Positions 36,101 to 45,403 of a stretch of 64,000 nt of DNA are shown here, piece by piece. Every line of letters starts with the position of its first letter. Within the stretch, counting starts at the first letter, position 1. A model generated the notes under the pieces. That model did not search any database, was not told the DNA's origin, and saw only the letters and a list, made by a program, of their open reading frames with translations. Source of the stretch: Littorina saxatilis (lineage: Eukaryota > Mollusca > Gastropoda > Littorinimorpha > Littorinidae); assembly GCF_037325665.1 (NCBI RefSeq), contig NC_090253.1, forward strand, positions 22,712,283-22,776,282. Direction: 5' to 3'. The translations under genes and the position numbers were made by a program.

Positions 36101-37279
36101 ATAATTAATACACTCACCCTGCTTTCGGTTCTTCAGCACAATGATACATCCAAGGAAAGTAAGCCATTCCCATTCTCTCTGTGGACAGAGAACATAGAAT
36201 GTATCATCAAAAATCAAATTATACACTGCTACAAAGTACAAGTCTGTTTGTTTGTTCATGGGCTGAAACTGCCACGGCTTTTACGTGTATGACAGTTTTT
36301 ACCCCGCCATTTAGGCAGCCATACGCAGCTTTCGGAGGAAGCATGCTGGGTATTTTCGTGTTTCTATAACCCACCGAACTCTGACATGGATTACAGGATC
36401 TTTTTCGTGCGCACTTGGTCTTGTGCTTGCGTGTACACACGGGGGTGTTCGGACACCGAGGAGAGTCTGCACACAAAGTTGACTCTGAGTGAGAAATAAA
36501 TCTCTCGCCGAACGTGGGGACGGACTCACGCTGACAGCGGCCAACGGGATACAAATCCAGCGCGCTACCGACTGAGCTACATCCCCGCCCCGCTACAGGT
36601 CTGTAAAGTGTAACAACAGCTTCTCAATTAAGAGGACACTTCCAAGTTTAATGACACCCTTGATCTAATAGCTCCAGTAATGCACCTGCCATTGTCAATT
36701 TGACTATTTTTAGTGTCCTATGGCTGCAACTTATCATTTTAGTATTTTGACACACTTTATTTTGTGTTTACAACATTAACCAAACCAATCAGACTGGCTG
36801 TATATGGGCTGCAAAAAGGTCTGTGTATAAGGTCCTTACAATCGTTCCTATCAATCCAACTGGTCATCTATTTTAAGTCTTCAGCTGTACTTAGACCCAA
36901 CGGTACCCCTACTCCAAGACTATTTTCCATGGGAAAAAGAACACACACTGAATCTGATATCCAACATGGACGCCACGTGTTAAATCTTTTCCATGTACAA
37001 TCACAGAAAAATTAACAGAATTCACGAAAGCGATACAAAAGTGAGATATTCCTCCTTCAAGTCAAGGGCAGATGACACCGTCAAGTGTCACTGTCAACGT
37101 ACAATCAACATCTGTCCCACTATTTAGCAACACATCATTACCAATTCCAGTCTGCAGTCTTCGAAGAGGACGTCACAAACACCAGGTAATGTCTTAAAGA
37201 TGAAAAACGAGATGGCAAGAAGCACATTAGTAATGTAATGCGCTCGAAGAAACGGTTTAAGAGACTCGAGAACTGCCAT
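29392..37279 (-). CDS. TMX2: TMX2, thioredoxin-related transmembrane protein 2
   Basis: TMX2 is an ER-membrane, PDI-family thioredoxin-fold protein. Exons on -: 37,279-37,142, 36,178-36,118, 35,464-35,351, 34,305-34,229, 32,977-32,871, 32,522-32,457, 31,122-30,996, 29,514-29,392. All borders are GT-AG, phases agree, and the sum is 813 nt (270 residues plus stop). The start is ATG at 37,279 ([15 protein letters not shown]). Hydrophobic segments lie at about 19-29, 52-61 and 75-110. The thioredoxin fold starts at [20 protein letters not shown] (131-150). The active-site position reads SPQC (150-153), so only the second Cys is present; human TMX2 has [20 protein letters not shown] carries the cis-Pro region. 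The protein ends KKDK, as in human, a dilysine-type ER retrieval signal. It is slightly shorter than human TMX2 (296) because the N-terminus is shorter. Introns are full of mobile elements. Confidence 0.96.
29567..29640 (+). repeat. short CT microsatellite region in TMX2 last intron
   Basis: (CT)n, about 20 bp, with 'acacatgcatgcacgctc' before it. The rest of the intron up to 29,945 has no recognised gene or repeat. Confidence 0.6.
29946..30859 (+). mobile_element. non-autonomous Helentron-like element, family A, copy 2
   Basis: The 5' end 'acatttagtcaagttttgac' forms a hairpin with 'taaatgt'. The 3' end is 'cttgactaaatgtagtaatt' then the CGC-cttac-GCG hairpin and acttgtt. A long TG tract (about 30,014-30,134) follows the 5' end. 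The body is over 80% identical by eye to 17,490-18,290. It lies in the last TMX2 intron, opposite in direction to the gene. No protein is encoded. Confidence 0.8.
31573..32401 (+). mobile_element. non-autonomous piggyBac-type transposon in TMX2 intron
   Basis: Flanked by TTAA on both sides (31,569-31,572 and 32,402-32,405). The ends are inverted: CCCAATGCCCCCTGA at the left and TCAGGGGACATTGGG at the right. TTAA target and CCC starts are the piggyBac hallmark. From 31,830 a frame begins [20 protein letters not shown] and is acidic like transposase N-termini; the catalytic part is absent. An 89-bp GAA-tailed fragment is nested at 32,025-32,113. The right end stops 52 bp from the TMX2 exon boundary at 32,457. 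Confidence 0.85.
32025..32113 (-). mobile_element. 5'-truncated GAA-tailed retroposed fragment inside the piggyBac element
   Basis: On - it ends 'ctgagcgaacgacgaagaag'. It is flanked by 11-bp repeats, attggagtaaa (32,014-32,024) and attggtgtaaa (32,114-32,124), with one mismatch. The tail matches the unit of the minisatellite at 59.5 kb and resembles the tails of the RNase-H LINE and SINE family G. Confidence 0.7.
33333..34013 (-). mobile_element. non-autonomous Helentron-like element, family B, copy 1
   Basis: Read on -, it starts 'gctcacgcaagtgtagccta' and ends with 'cttacgggagcc', hairpin AGGC-ttc-GCCT, then cttgtt. It is nearly identical in layout to 43,483-44,187. It contains 'acagacagacaaaagt' and a C/A-rich stretch but no protein. 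It lies in the TMX2 intron between exons at 32,977 and 34,229. Confidence 0.75.
34392..34576. mobile_element. MITE with about 45-bp terminal inverted repeats
   Basis: The left arm begins 'aaaggtatgttattggagcg' and the right arm is its inverted copy ending 'gttccaataacacaccttt'. The shared core 'tttaatttatgacaaaac' is present in both. The 185-bp element lies in the TMX2 intron between 34,305 and 35,351. The superfamily cannot be told because no clear target duplication is seen. Confidence 0.75.
34577..35350. other. TMX2 intron, no feature recognised
   Basis: AT-rich intronic sequence. No open frame or repeat family could be supported on either strand. Confidence 0.5.
36249..36593 (-). mobile_element. 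SINE family G, near full length, in TMX2 intron
   Basis: On - it starts with a tRNA-like head (gatgtagctcagtcggtagc, box A; gagtccgtccc, degraded box B), followed by the shared body. The 3' tail lacks the GAA run. Imperfect 10-bp flanks (acaagtctgt / acaggtctgt) could be the target duplication. It lies upstream of exon 36,178-36,118. Confidence 0.8.
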
Positions 37280-37747
37280 TGCGTTTCTTCTGTCAGTGTC
37301 ATGGGAGATAACTGTCGCATCATTTTATCGAGTAGTTTTGTCTGTGAGTGCAACCGGAATGGGTACCACCATTACATAGCCAGAACCAGGGAGCTCCACT
37401 CCGAAAACGAAAGTGAACAGGTGATTCATAAGAACTATCAGCAGAATGAGAATTTGAGAAAATAATAGAGTAAGTGTCCCGCTCCATCCCAGCCAAATAT
37501 TCAACCTCTTCCCCACCCTTACCTGGTACTGTTTTTTCCCCCTAATTCTCAGGCTTTATCTGCTCAGACTGCTGCACAGTCAAATCATATGAACGTGTGG
37601 GGTTTTTTCTTCTTTTTTTTCCCCATCAACGCGTAAATAAAGGCCAACGTCAGTCGACAAACACAAAGTGAATGTCCGTCTCTCTCATCTTGACACTATC
37701 CCTGTTGTTGTTGTCGAGTTTTTGGTTTTGTTCGTTGTTGTTTTGCA

Positions 37748-38121
37748 GAAGAAGCCAGACCACCATTCTTCGTCTGCGCACTGGTCACTGTGGACTGAAA
37801 AAACACCTGAAGAGACTGGGACTCGGCAACACAGCCAAATGTGAGTGCGGCTCAAAGGAACAAACCCCTGAGCACGTTCTACAAACATGCCCACACCTGG
37901 AGACAGCATCCTGAACTCAGGTCAAAATAAGTTCGGCTCATTTTGACCTGAGTGCAGGATGCTGGAGACAGCACGCCAGCAGCTCTACTGGCCGGAAGAC
38001 ACCAGCCTGGGCACCAAGCTCTGGGGACCCGCTGCCGATCTACAGAAGACTGCGGACTTCTTGGCAGCCACCGAACTGAGGATTTAACGGCCATAACATC
38101 GAACGCAGAAGAAGAAGAAGA
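37748..38121 (+). mobile_element. 3' end of an RNase-H-type LINE (I-like)
   Basis: The frame reads TTILRLRTGHCGLKKHL..., CECGSKEQTPEHVLQTCPHL, then after a 53-bp insertion ARQQLYWPEDTSLGTKLWG and DLQKTADFLAATELRI-stop. This LRTGH/CxCG/EHVLQ-CP layout is the C-terminal tail after RNase H in I-like LINEs. The element is strongly 5'-truncated and ends 'catcgaacgcagaagaagaa'. The insertion brings an early stop (ETAS-stop). Confidence 0.8.
37909..37961. mobile_element. 53-bp fold-back insertion with 12-bp target duplication
   Basis: CTGGAGACAGCA occurs on both sides (37,897-37,908 and 37,962-37,973). The insert is almost all hairpin: tcctgaactcaggtcaaaat pairs with its inverted copy (one mismatch) around the loop aagttcggctc. 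Confidence 0.75.
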
Positions 38122-38160
38122 ATTATTTTTCAAAGAGTGTGTTCTCCATGTGAATGTATA

Positions 38161-39012
38161 CTCACGGAATAAAATAACTTAACATTGTTTAAACAACATT
38201 TATCACCAGTGCTGGACTGATTGTGTAACCTCTGCGAACGCCAAGAAGAAGAACATTGTTTAAAATGTAATATCTCAAAATCGGAAAAAGTTACAGGAGT
38301 GATTTGTGTACCAACGTAAAGCTTGTTCAATTGCTCATTATGGGCAAAAAACCGGAATAGTCTGGCTTGTTCCGTTTTTTTGCAATTTGAGCTCAAAGAC
38401 GCATGGTGTCATTTTGGAGTTTACAAACTTAGCACTGTGTGTTTGACAGCGCTGTGCGTGCACTGATTGCCTGGTCACTCCGAATCTCCTAGCAACATCA
38501 GTATAAGTCATCCCTCCTCTCAACATCCCTATTGCGACGAGTCTATCGTTCACACACGTTCGTGGCATGGTGAAAGACAGAGTGAACAGTTTTGGGCAAA
38601 GAGAAAGAAACATTTTAGTGAGTTGTTTTCACTCACAAACAAACGGACAAACCAAAGGCAGTACTTTCATGCAATATTCGTGGATCAGCAGCAGACCTTT
38701 TGCGGGTTTCAAGTACGGGTAGACGTGCCCCGAGAGTCAAAGAGTGCAGGCCTACCTGTTTACAGCACACACAGCGTGCACTGGCTGTCGGCAGCGTCGG
38801 CAAGCTTAGGCGTCAGTCTAGTAAACTCCAAAATGACACCATGCGTCTTTGAGGACCAATTGTGAAAAAACTAAGCAACCGAGAACATTCCGGTTTTTTT
38901 TCTCTTCTCAGGAATTGATGGTTCTATGATCGTACCACCCCGCTCTCCTGCAACTTTTTCCGATTTTGAGATATTAAATTTTAAAACATGTTAAGTTATT
39001 TTATTCCGTGAG
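38161..39012 (-). mobile_element. Tc1/mariner-like element with very long inverted repeats, deletion derivative
   Basis: The ends ctcacggaat...attccgtgag are flanked by TA. The inverted arms extend about 200 bp (38,161-38,435 including an insert, and 38,818-39,012), with shared blocks such as 'atctcaaaatcggaaaaagt' and 'gacgcatggtgtcattttgg'. On - near 38,567 a frame reads MPRTCVNDRLVAIGMLRGGM then VARRFGVTRQSVHAQ. This is a Tc1-type paired-like helix-turn-helix start. The catalytic DDE part is missing. A 60-bp retroposed piece sits in the left arm at 38,192-38,251. Confidence 0.8.
38192..38251 (+). mobile_element. 60-bp GAA-tailed retroposed fragment
   Basis: Flanked by perfect 11-bp repeats aacattgttta (38,181-38,191 and 38,252-38,262). 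It ends 'tgcgaacgccaagaagaag', like other GAA-tailed elements in the window. It is probably an extreme 5' truncation. Confidence 0.75.
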
Positions 39013-39147
39013 TATACAATTAATCTCCTTTTTGAAACAGATTTGAATGACACACGCACACACACACACACACACACATAGATCTGCTGTGTGTTGACAA
39101 AATCGAGTAAGTCCAGTGAAGCTACTTCCACTGAAGTTGCTTCCAAG

Positions 39148-39867
39148 ACAAGAAGAGCAAACGCTCGATCGAGTCACTTTCGCAGTTCTGAATATTATAT
39201 GAGGCATCAGATGGACAGGAAGAAATTGCTATTCACAACACAATGAGTCACGTTCACATAAAATTTGAGCCCGGTCACTTTTATAGTTTCCGAGAAAAGC
39301 CCAACGTTAAGTTGTGTGTTGCCGAACAGAAAAGGCTAGTTATCTCCCTTGTTTTTCTGATAACGTTCGTAAAAGGCTACAGATGTAAATACTTTGATGT
39401 AAAGAATAATCCTACAAAGTTTCAATCACATCCGATGAACTTTGTCAAAGATATAAAATGTCTAATTTTTCCTTTGACGCTGACCTGTGACCTTGAAAAA
39501 GGTCAAAGGTCAACGAAACCATCGTTAAAGTGTAGAGGTCATTGGAGGTCACGACTAAACAAAATATGAGCCCGATCGCTTTGATAGTTTCCGAGAAAAG
39601 TTTGTCAAAGATCTAAAATGTCTAATTTTTCCTTTGACGCTGACCTGTGACCTTGAAAAAGGTCAAAGGTCAACGAAACCATCGTTAAAGTGTAGAGGTT
39701 ATTGGAGGTCACGACTAAACAAAATATGAGCCCGATCGCTTTGATAGTTTCCGAGAAAAGTCCAACGTTAAGGTGGTGTCTACGGACGGCCGGCCGGACG
39801 GCCGGCCGGCCGGCCGGACAGACTAACACTGACCGATTACATAGAGTCACTTTTTCTCAAGTGACTC
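39148..39867 (-). mobile_element. non-autonomous Helentron-like element, family E, copy 2, with internal duplication
   Basis: A reverse copy of 6694-7254. It is longer because a 160-bp block is repeated in tandem (39,441-39,600 and 39,601-39,760). Each block carries two AGGTCA direct-repeat pairs (39,481-39,493 and 39,500-39,512; 39,641-39,653 and 39,660-39,672). The terminal hairpins are intact in both copies. A 108-codon frame across it on + is accidental, and the same frame is seen in the other copy. Confidence 0.8.
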
Positions 39868-41342
39868 AAAAATCAACTTTTTCTGTTGGAGTAAATTTCT
39901 TTAAAGTTATGATTATCTCGATTAAATTACAGAGATAACTAGATAAAGAACAATTATTACAAACCATGTGTGTAAATGTAACAATCATGTGTGCTTTATT
40001 TGCAAATATTTGACAAATCGGACACTTGACTGGAAATCAAAGGCTGAAATAGAAGGACAGGAGTACCGAGATGTTTATTCATGTAAAATTAAGGAGGTTT
40101 AAAAAAATATTAAAATGTTGACACTTTTTAGACTCCTTAACAGATTCTTGGCCACAATAATCGAAGACGAAAGGATGACTGCATCAAGGACATTGAGATT
40201 GTGTTGATGATAAATCTGCAGTGGGTCCTTACTTCTCATAACACTATTCTTTTCAATACCCAGTACAGATGGCTTCCGAGTATCATCGGCCCTTAGTGCA
40301 CTCAGAAGTGACTGCCCGTACCGTTAGGCCCGGCGCTCACCTATGCAAATTCAGCAGGACAGACGACGCACTGCAGATTATCCCAGTCCGCTACACGTTG
40401 CGTGAAAGGAAAACAGGCCAAGTACTCGTCATAATCCCTATCGCAGCATCAATAATATGCAGTGCGTCATCTCTGCCGCTGAAACTGCGCCGGTGTATTC
40501 TGCCCTTAAGCAGCTTAAACCTTCACAGAGAAGTGGATGGTCGTCTATGATAGGTTGAAACCCTCATTTGGGACTGAAACTGACTGCCCGGGGTCGCGTT
40601 AGACAGGTGGTCGCTATGAAAAGGTGAATTATATAGTGAAAAGCGTTGGGGGTCCTTTTGGCTGGGCGTTATGGGCAGGTGGTCGTTATTGACAATGACA
40701 GGTGGTCGCCATGGCAGCTGGTTCAACTTTACTTGGTCTTGTCACTCCTTGCTGGGTTTTGCCATAATTAACATTCATGTACTTAAATTAAAGTTGAACA
40801 AAATTTTATGTTGTGGATTCTTGTGCATATCTCCCAATCCAAGCATAATAAAAATCAAAATTTGCACAAAAGATGCGCCCTCTCTCTTGCTCGACCTATA
40901 CCTTTTGATGAAGAAAAAAGTCATTTTTGAAAAAAAATGACCAGGAACGACTTGGTTTTGTCAACACACGGCACACACACAGGTCTGTGATTAACCAAAC
41001 CAACTAACCAAACAAAAGAGCAAACAAAACAAGTACAAGGGGTCAACTTCAGATGGTATTTATATCTCTAATTTCATGGCATGGATAGAGAGAAAAAAAC
41101 ATTGCATGAGCTATACTATCCTGTATGTAATCCATGCACACAGATCTATAGATACAGGATATTGATGTTGCTTTTTTTCTTCTTGTCACACACATACACA
41201 CATGTACTGATGTAGTCACATGCACAAACCACACTCACCCACCCACACAGAGCCAAATTTTCCATTTAGAAGAGAAAATTTAAATAAATTATACTCTGTC
41301 AGTCAATGCAAGTTGGTGAATAATAGTGAACATATAATTAAA
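39868..41342. other. no gene recognised
   Basis: The word 'caggtggtcg' recurs three times in 40,600-40,710, with further similar words, suggesting the remains of a MITE common in molluscan DNA. The rest is AT-rich without coding character. Confidence 0.4.
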
Positions 41343-41816
41343 TCATGTTGCCGGATCAGTCCGAAGTGTACTGTTCACACTATTAGTACTGTGTTTATCA
41401 TAACTTAAGTCACAATAAAGAACTTTGATAGTCAATGAACACGTTTCACAACAAATGATGTCAAATCTAAGCTTTGCGTCAGTTTCGGTCACAGTAAAAT
41501 CACCTCCACATCTGCATGGATACTTGTACACTTCTTCTCCTTCGCAGTCTTCTGCGTAAAACTCTGAAAATTCCACTTCTTCTTGAATGGGCAAGTCTTG
41601 GACCGTACATCGTTCCCTCCATCTCACATCGTATTCGTGTCTCATCTCTTCGTTGCCAAGAATTTCCCAGGCGTTGTTTAGCTTGACAAAAAACGATCCG
41701 TCTGTGCACTGATTTTTATCTGGATGGTGCTGCAGTGCCAACCGCTTGAAATTCTGTTTTAGCTGTTCGCGGGTAGACTTGGGATCGGACTGCAAAATGT
41801 GGTACAGATCCTCCAT
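41343..41816 (-). CDS. DNAJC24: DPH4 / DNAJC24, J-domain zinc protein of diphthamide synthesis
   Basis: The protein assists the first step of diphthamide formation on elongation factor 2 by serving DPH3 and the DPH1-DPH2 iron-sulphur enzyme; it acts in the cytosol. The frame has 157 codons without introns. The start MEDLYHILQSDPKSTREQLK is the first in-frame ATG and has a good context (gtaATGG). The J domain (1-65) has HPDK at 31-34 and ends WEILGNEEMRHEYD, very like human DNAJC24 (WKILGNEE..REYD). The C-terminal CSL zinc domain has CRCGG (101-105) and CCETCSL (122-128), as in the family. Human length is 149. An out-of-frame ATG upstream (about 41,935) could act as an overlapping upstream frame if transcription starts before it. 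A divergent exon lies 370 bp away. Confidence 0.92.
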   Translation of the reverse strand: MEDLYHILQSDPKSTREQLKQNFKRLALQHHPDKNQCTDGSFFVKLNNAWEILGNEEMRHEYDVRWRERCTVQDLPIQEEVEFSEFYAEDCEGEEVYKYPCRCGGDFTVTETDAKLRFDIICCETCSLTIKVLYCDLSYDKHSTNSVNSTLRTDPAT

Positions 41817-42186
41817 TACTCCCTCTTCTAAACTTTGAGGGATGGGGCGAGTTAGCTTCTTCTGTCTGACGTACCAGTTCAGCAAGTTTTGCCTTGAGAC
41901 AAAAACAATAACTGTTTGGCAGGGTGTCAGCCATGCGGTCTTCAACCGGAAACAAACATTTCTCAGGATTTTGGAGTAGTTTCGACTGGTGAGGTCCAGA
42001 CAAGTTCACAGTACAAGAGATAAATCAAAATTTGATACTCTTGGTACGAGGGAAAAACGTTGTTTGAAGTTTTGACTTATTTGTGTTAATATTCTAAGCA
42101 TTTTCCCGTCTATATCTTATCAATACACATCACAACGTAATGTTCTGTGTTGTTTTTATGTTGTGTTGTTTTCTTGTATCCCACAG

Positions 42187-42336
42187 AGGGCCCCAAAGGA
42201 CACACCTTGGCGAAGGTCACGGTCAAAGGCGTTTAAGGTCTTTGGTTTCCGGTTGGAAATAGAAAATCTATGTCGACTGCACCCTGATGAGCTTTGGAAA
42301 ATATTATGCAGGCAGAATTATGTTACTATGCTGTTG
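42187..42336 (+). other. orphan spliced exon, possible 5' exon of the zinc-finger gene
   Basis: The acceptor is strong (ttttcttgtatcccacag) and the donor is consensus (ttg|gtaagta). The 150-nt exon is open in one frame (RAPKDTPWRRSRSKAF...), which would meet a stop soon after joining the 47,659 acceptor (NFLSGGKL-stop). It is therefore more likely non-coding 5' UTR than protein. The first exon would lie near or inside the DPH4 upstream region, so the two genes may share a divergent promoter. Not recognised as any known protein. Confidence 0.35.
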
Positions 42337-43440
42337 GTAAGTACTGAGAAACTTTAGTTATTATGCATACATCTGGAATAGTTGCTGTAACTATAATTCC
42401 TGAGCTGTACAACGTTGTGGTTTAGCCGAGTGCAAGTGTTCGTGTTGAATTTTGCAGAAAAGCCAGGACCGTGCAGTCAATATGAATATATTCTAAACAT
42501 GATTTCTTGTAAAATCCTGACTTAATTCTGTCCTGAGTACTGGTATTTTAGTACCGATTTTCGTATTTTGGTAATCTTGAACTTTAGTGTGTTAAATTCA
42601 TAGCTCAGAATCCAGTGGCATTCTTTACTAGTTTTGTATACAACTTTTTACAAGTCCCTGTAATCAACTTCTCAAGCCAAAGAACATTTGTCATGCAATT
42701 AATTGAAGGGTTGAGCTCCAAACTTAAGCATAATTAATTAATTTGGTTGTTGTATCGACGAAAGTGCGGCTATAATGGCGTACGTTGTCAACTAAGGGAC
42801 ATCATTTACACGATAGAGTTGCCTTCCCTGTCCACCAATACAGATAAATTTTCCTTCTTTGACGCATGTAAACGAAATGCATTCGTACAGTTCATCGGAG
42901 TTCATCCTGTGACTTCAAAGGGATCTAAAATGACTTGTTATGATTACAAGTGCAGGTACTACAAATTTGGAGGCTTAAATGCATTTAAGCCTCTGAATTA
43001 CGAGCTATGAATTTAACACACTAAATTTCAACATTACCCGTATTTTGTTGTCGCTGAAGTTCACCAGTAAAGTTCCGCTCTCTTTGTGCCTACAGAGAAT
43101 GACGTTGCTTTTCTTCTAAGAGTAGTAATTAGTATAAATTGGAATTGATATTATAATTTATAGTCATACTCTTCTTGAAAGATTACTACAAATGTACGCT
43201 AAGGTGATGCCACTTTTCTTTGTTGACCCCGTCTAATTTCATTCTGAGTTTTCAGAGATAGGACACTTAATGGTACTTAATTCTGTGTTTGAGAAGACTT
43301 ATTGTAGTTCAGAAAAGATTAATAATAATATGCACTGTCCAAATCAAGCGCCAGAGAGTGGATATAATTTCTCTTTTACATACAAGTTGTTTTGCCAACG
43401 ACAAACTTTCGATACGTTAAACTATATCTATCACTAATAA
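42337..43440. other. no gene recognised
   Basis: AT-rich sequence, probably intronic if the exon at 42,187 joins 47,659. A short palindromic piece (ggaggcttaaatgcatttaa then gcctc) lies at about 42,967-42,992. Confidence 0.4.
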
Positions 43441-44384
43441 GGCCAACAAAAAAAAAATAGTCTGTTTACGGTAACATAGGCAAACAAGAGGCGAAGCCTT
43501 CAAGGCTCACGTAAGAAATCGACAAACAGTAACACAAACTCAATCACTCCGTCACACATACACACACACGGTAAGCATAGGTGACACGGTGCAAGAGTGC
43601 GAGACACTAGATCTAGATCTGTCTGTCTGTAGCCTACTGTACTTACGGGGACACGACTGCCAGATGGCCAGATCGACACTGCGCTTTCGACAGCGCTTCC
43701 TCGCGCAGACACAGGGAAACACGCTGTGCAGATTAACCTGTAGGAAATCTCCTTTGGTATCTTCTTTATCTATTTTTCTGGAGCTACGAAACCGAACAAT
43801 GTGAAATCGTCTTCTCCGAATCGGCGAACTGCAGCTCGGTGATAACTGTATCTATACCACAATCCTTCACGCGATCTGACCTAACCTTGACCCCTGACCT
43901 GGTCTACGTACCACACACGACACAAACCAGTCACCTGTTTTTACCCCCCCAAAACCCCCCACCACCCGTTTTCTTTGGACACACACTTTACCTACATACG
44001 TGCCGATGAAATGTTGATCATTGCTTCAATATTTTGAAGCTGTTGCTTAGATAATAACCAGGTAAAATTAGTATTTCGGTGTTCAGTCAAATGTTAAAGT
44101 TTCTACCACAGACATACATACATATACATACATACGCACGCACAGACAGACAAAAGTTAGCATCGCATAGGCTACACTTACGTGAGCAAAAAAAAAAAAG
44201 GGTCGGTAGGTAGGGATTTTTTTTTTTTTTTTTTTTTTTATCAAAACCATATTTTTAAGTTATTTTGCAAAAAAACCAGATTTTTTTTTTCCCCCTCCCC
44301 CAAATGCCCAAGAAAAGTCTAGGGTCGCGCGAAAAAATAGGGTCGGTCGGGATACCGTAAACAGACTTTTTTTTGTTGTTGGCC
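43441..44384. mobile_element. family C inverted-repeat element, copy 1, split by a family B insertion
   Basis: The ends are ggccaacaaaaa...tagtctgtttacggta and taccgtaaacagact...ttgttggcc. The inner blocks 'agggtcggt' and 'ccatatttttaagttatttt' match copy 2 (51,650-52,086). The element itself is about 240 bp; 43,483-44,187 is an inserted family B element. It includes long A and T runs. It encodes no protein. Confidence 0.75.
43483..44187 (-). mobile_element. non-autonomous Helentron-like element, family B, copy 2
   Basis: Same ends as 33,333-34,013: on -, 'gctcacgtaagtgtagccta' start and 'cttacgtgagccttgaaggc' then ttcgcct and cttgtt end. It is inserted in the A-rich part of a family C element. 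It differs from copy 1 by small indels and by an 'acatacatacatata' expansion. Confidence 0.8.
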
Positions 44385-45034
44385 TAACACACATCATAAT
44401 TTACTGGCGTTTTCAAAGTACATACATGTACTTTCCGTTTTAACCATCCTTGTTTTCTGCCAGAGATTGTGCACATAAATAACATGCACAAAAGTGGAGG
44501 GCACATATTAATTAATTCAATTCATGCTTATGTGGTTAAGAGGTGGGGCAGGGGCAACAACTCCTTCCTCTCCAAGATCACTGAAAAACTTGTTCTTTCT
44601 CAACTCTCTGACTATCTTCACTCTCACAACCTCTTTCCTACCACACAGTCCGCCTACCGAGCAGGTTACAGCACCGAGACAACGCTTGTTCGTGTCATGA
44701 ATGACCTCCTGCGCGCGATGGATGGTGGTAATCTCTCCATTCTCACCCTACTTGACCTCTCAGCAGCTTTTGACACAATAGACCATCAGATCCTTCTTGA
44801 CCGCCTCCATCTCTCTTTCGGACTTTCCGGCACAGCACTCACCTGGTTTCAAACCTATCTCTCGGACAGAACAGACAGACAGTCTCAGCAGGCAACCACA
44901 CTTCCAAAACTTCCACCCTTTCACTAGGAGTTCCTCAAGGATCTGTCCTCGGGCCAGTCCTTTTCATCCTCTACACCAAACCTCTATCAGCTCTCATCAG
45001 CCACCACTCGGTTTCCAGTCAAACCTTTGCAGAT

Positions 45035-45403
45035 ACCCCCCGCGGGTTAGGGGGAAGAATTTACCCGATGCTCCCCAGCATGTCGTAAGAGGCGACTAAC
45101 GGATTCTGTTTCTCCTTTTACCCTTGTTAAGTGTTTCTTGTATAGAATATAGTCAACTTTTGTAAAGATTTTAGTCAAGCAGTATGTAAGAAATGTTAAG
45201 TCCTTTGTACTGGAAACTTGCATTCTCCCAGTAAGGTATTATTTTGTACTACGTTGCAAGCCCCTGGAGCGGGTTTTGATTGGTGCTTTTGTGAACAAGA
45301 AACAATTGACAAGTGGCTCTATCCCATCTCCCCCCTTTCCCCGTCGTGATATAACCTTGAATGGTTGAAAACGACGTTAAACACCAAATAAAGTAAAGAA
45401 AGT
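45035..45403 (+). mobile_element. SINE (family I) inserted in the LINE, with 14-bp target duplication
   Basis: AAACCTTTGCAGAT flanks it perfectly (45,021-45,034 and 45,404-45,417). The head starts 'accccccgcgggttaggggg', and the tail ends 'aacaccaaataaagtaaaga'. The 369-bp element has no open frame. Its 3' half recurs at about 60,497-60,680. The head is not an obvious tRNA. Confidence 0.85.

Noticed and set aside
37138-37516. + strand frame at 37,238-37,465 as a separate gene
   Set aside because: It lies antisense to TMX2 exon 1 and its upstream region and shows no splice or family support.
39243-39569. 108-codon frame on +, also present reversed at 6828-7400
   Set aside because: It lies wholly in the non-coding family E element. 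The shared frame reflects repeat identity, not a protein.
41716-42009. 97-codon frame overlapping the DPH4 start
   Set aside because: Out of frame with DPH4 and without family resemblance; at most an upstream open frame.
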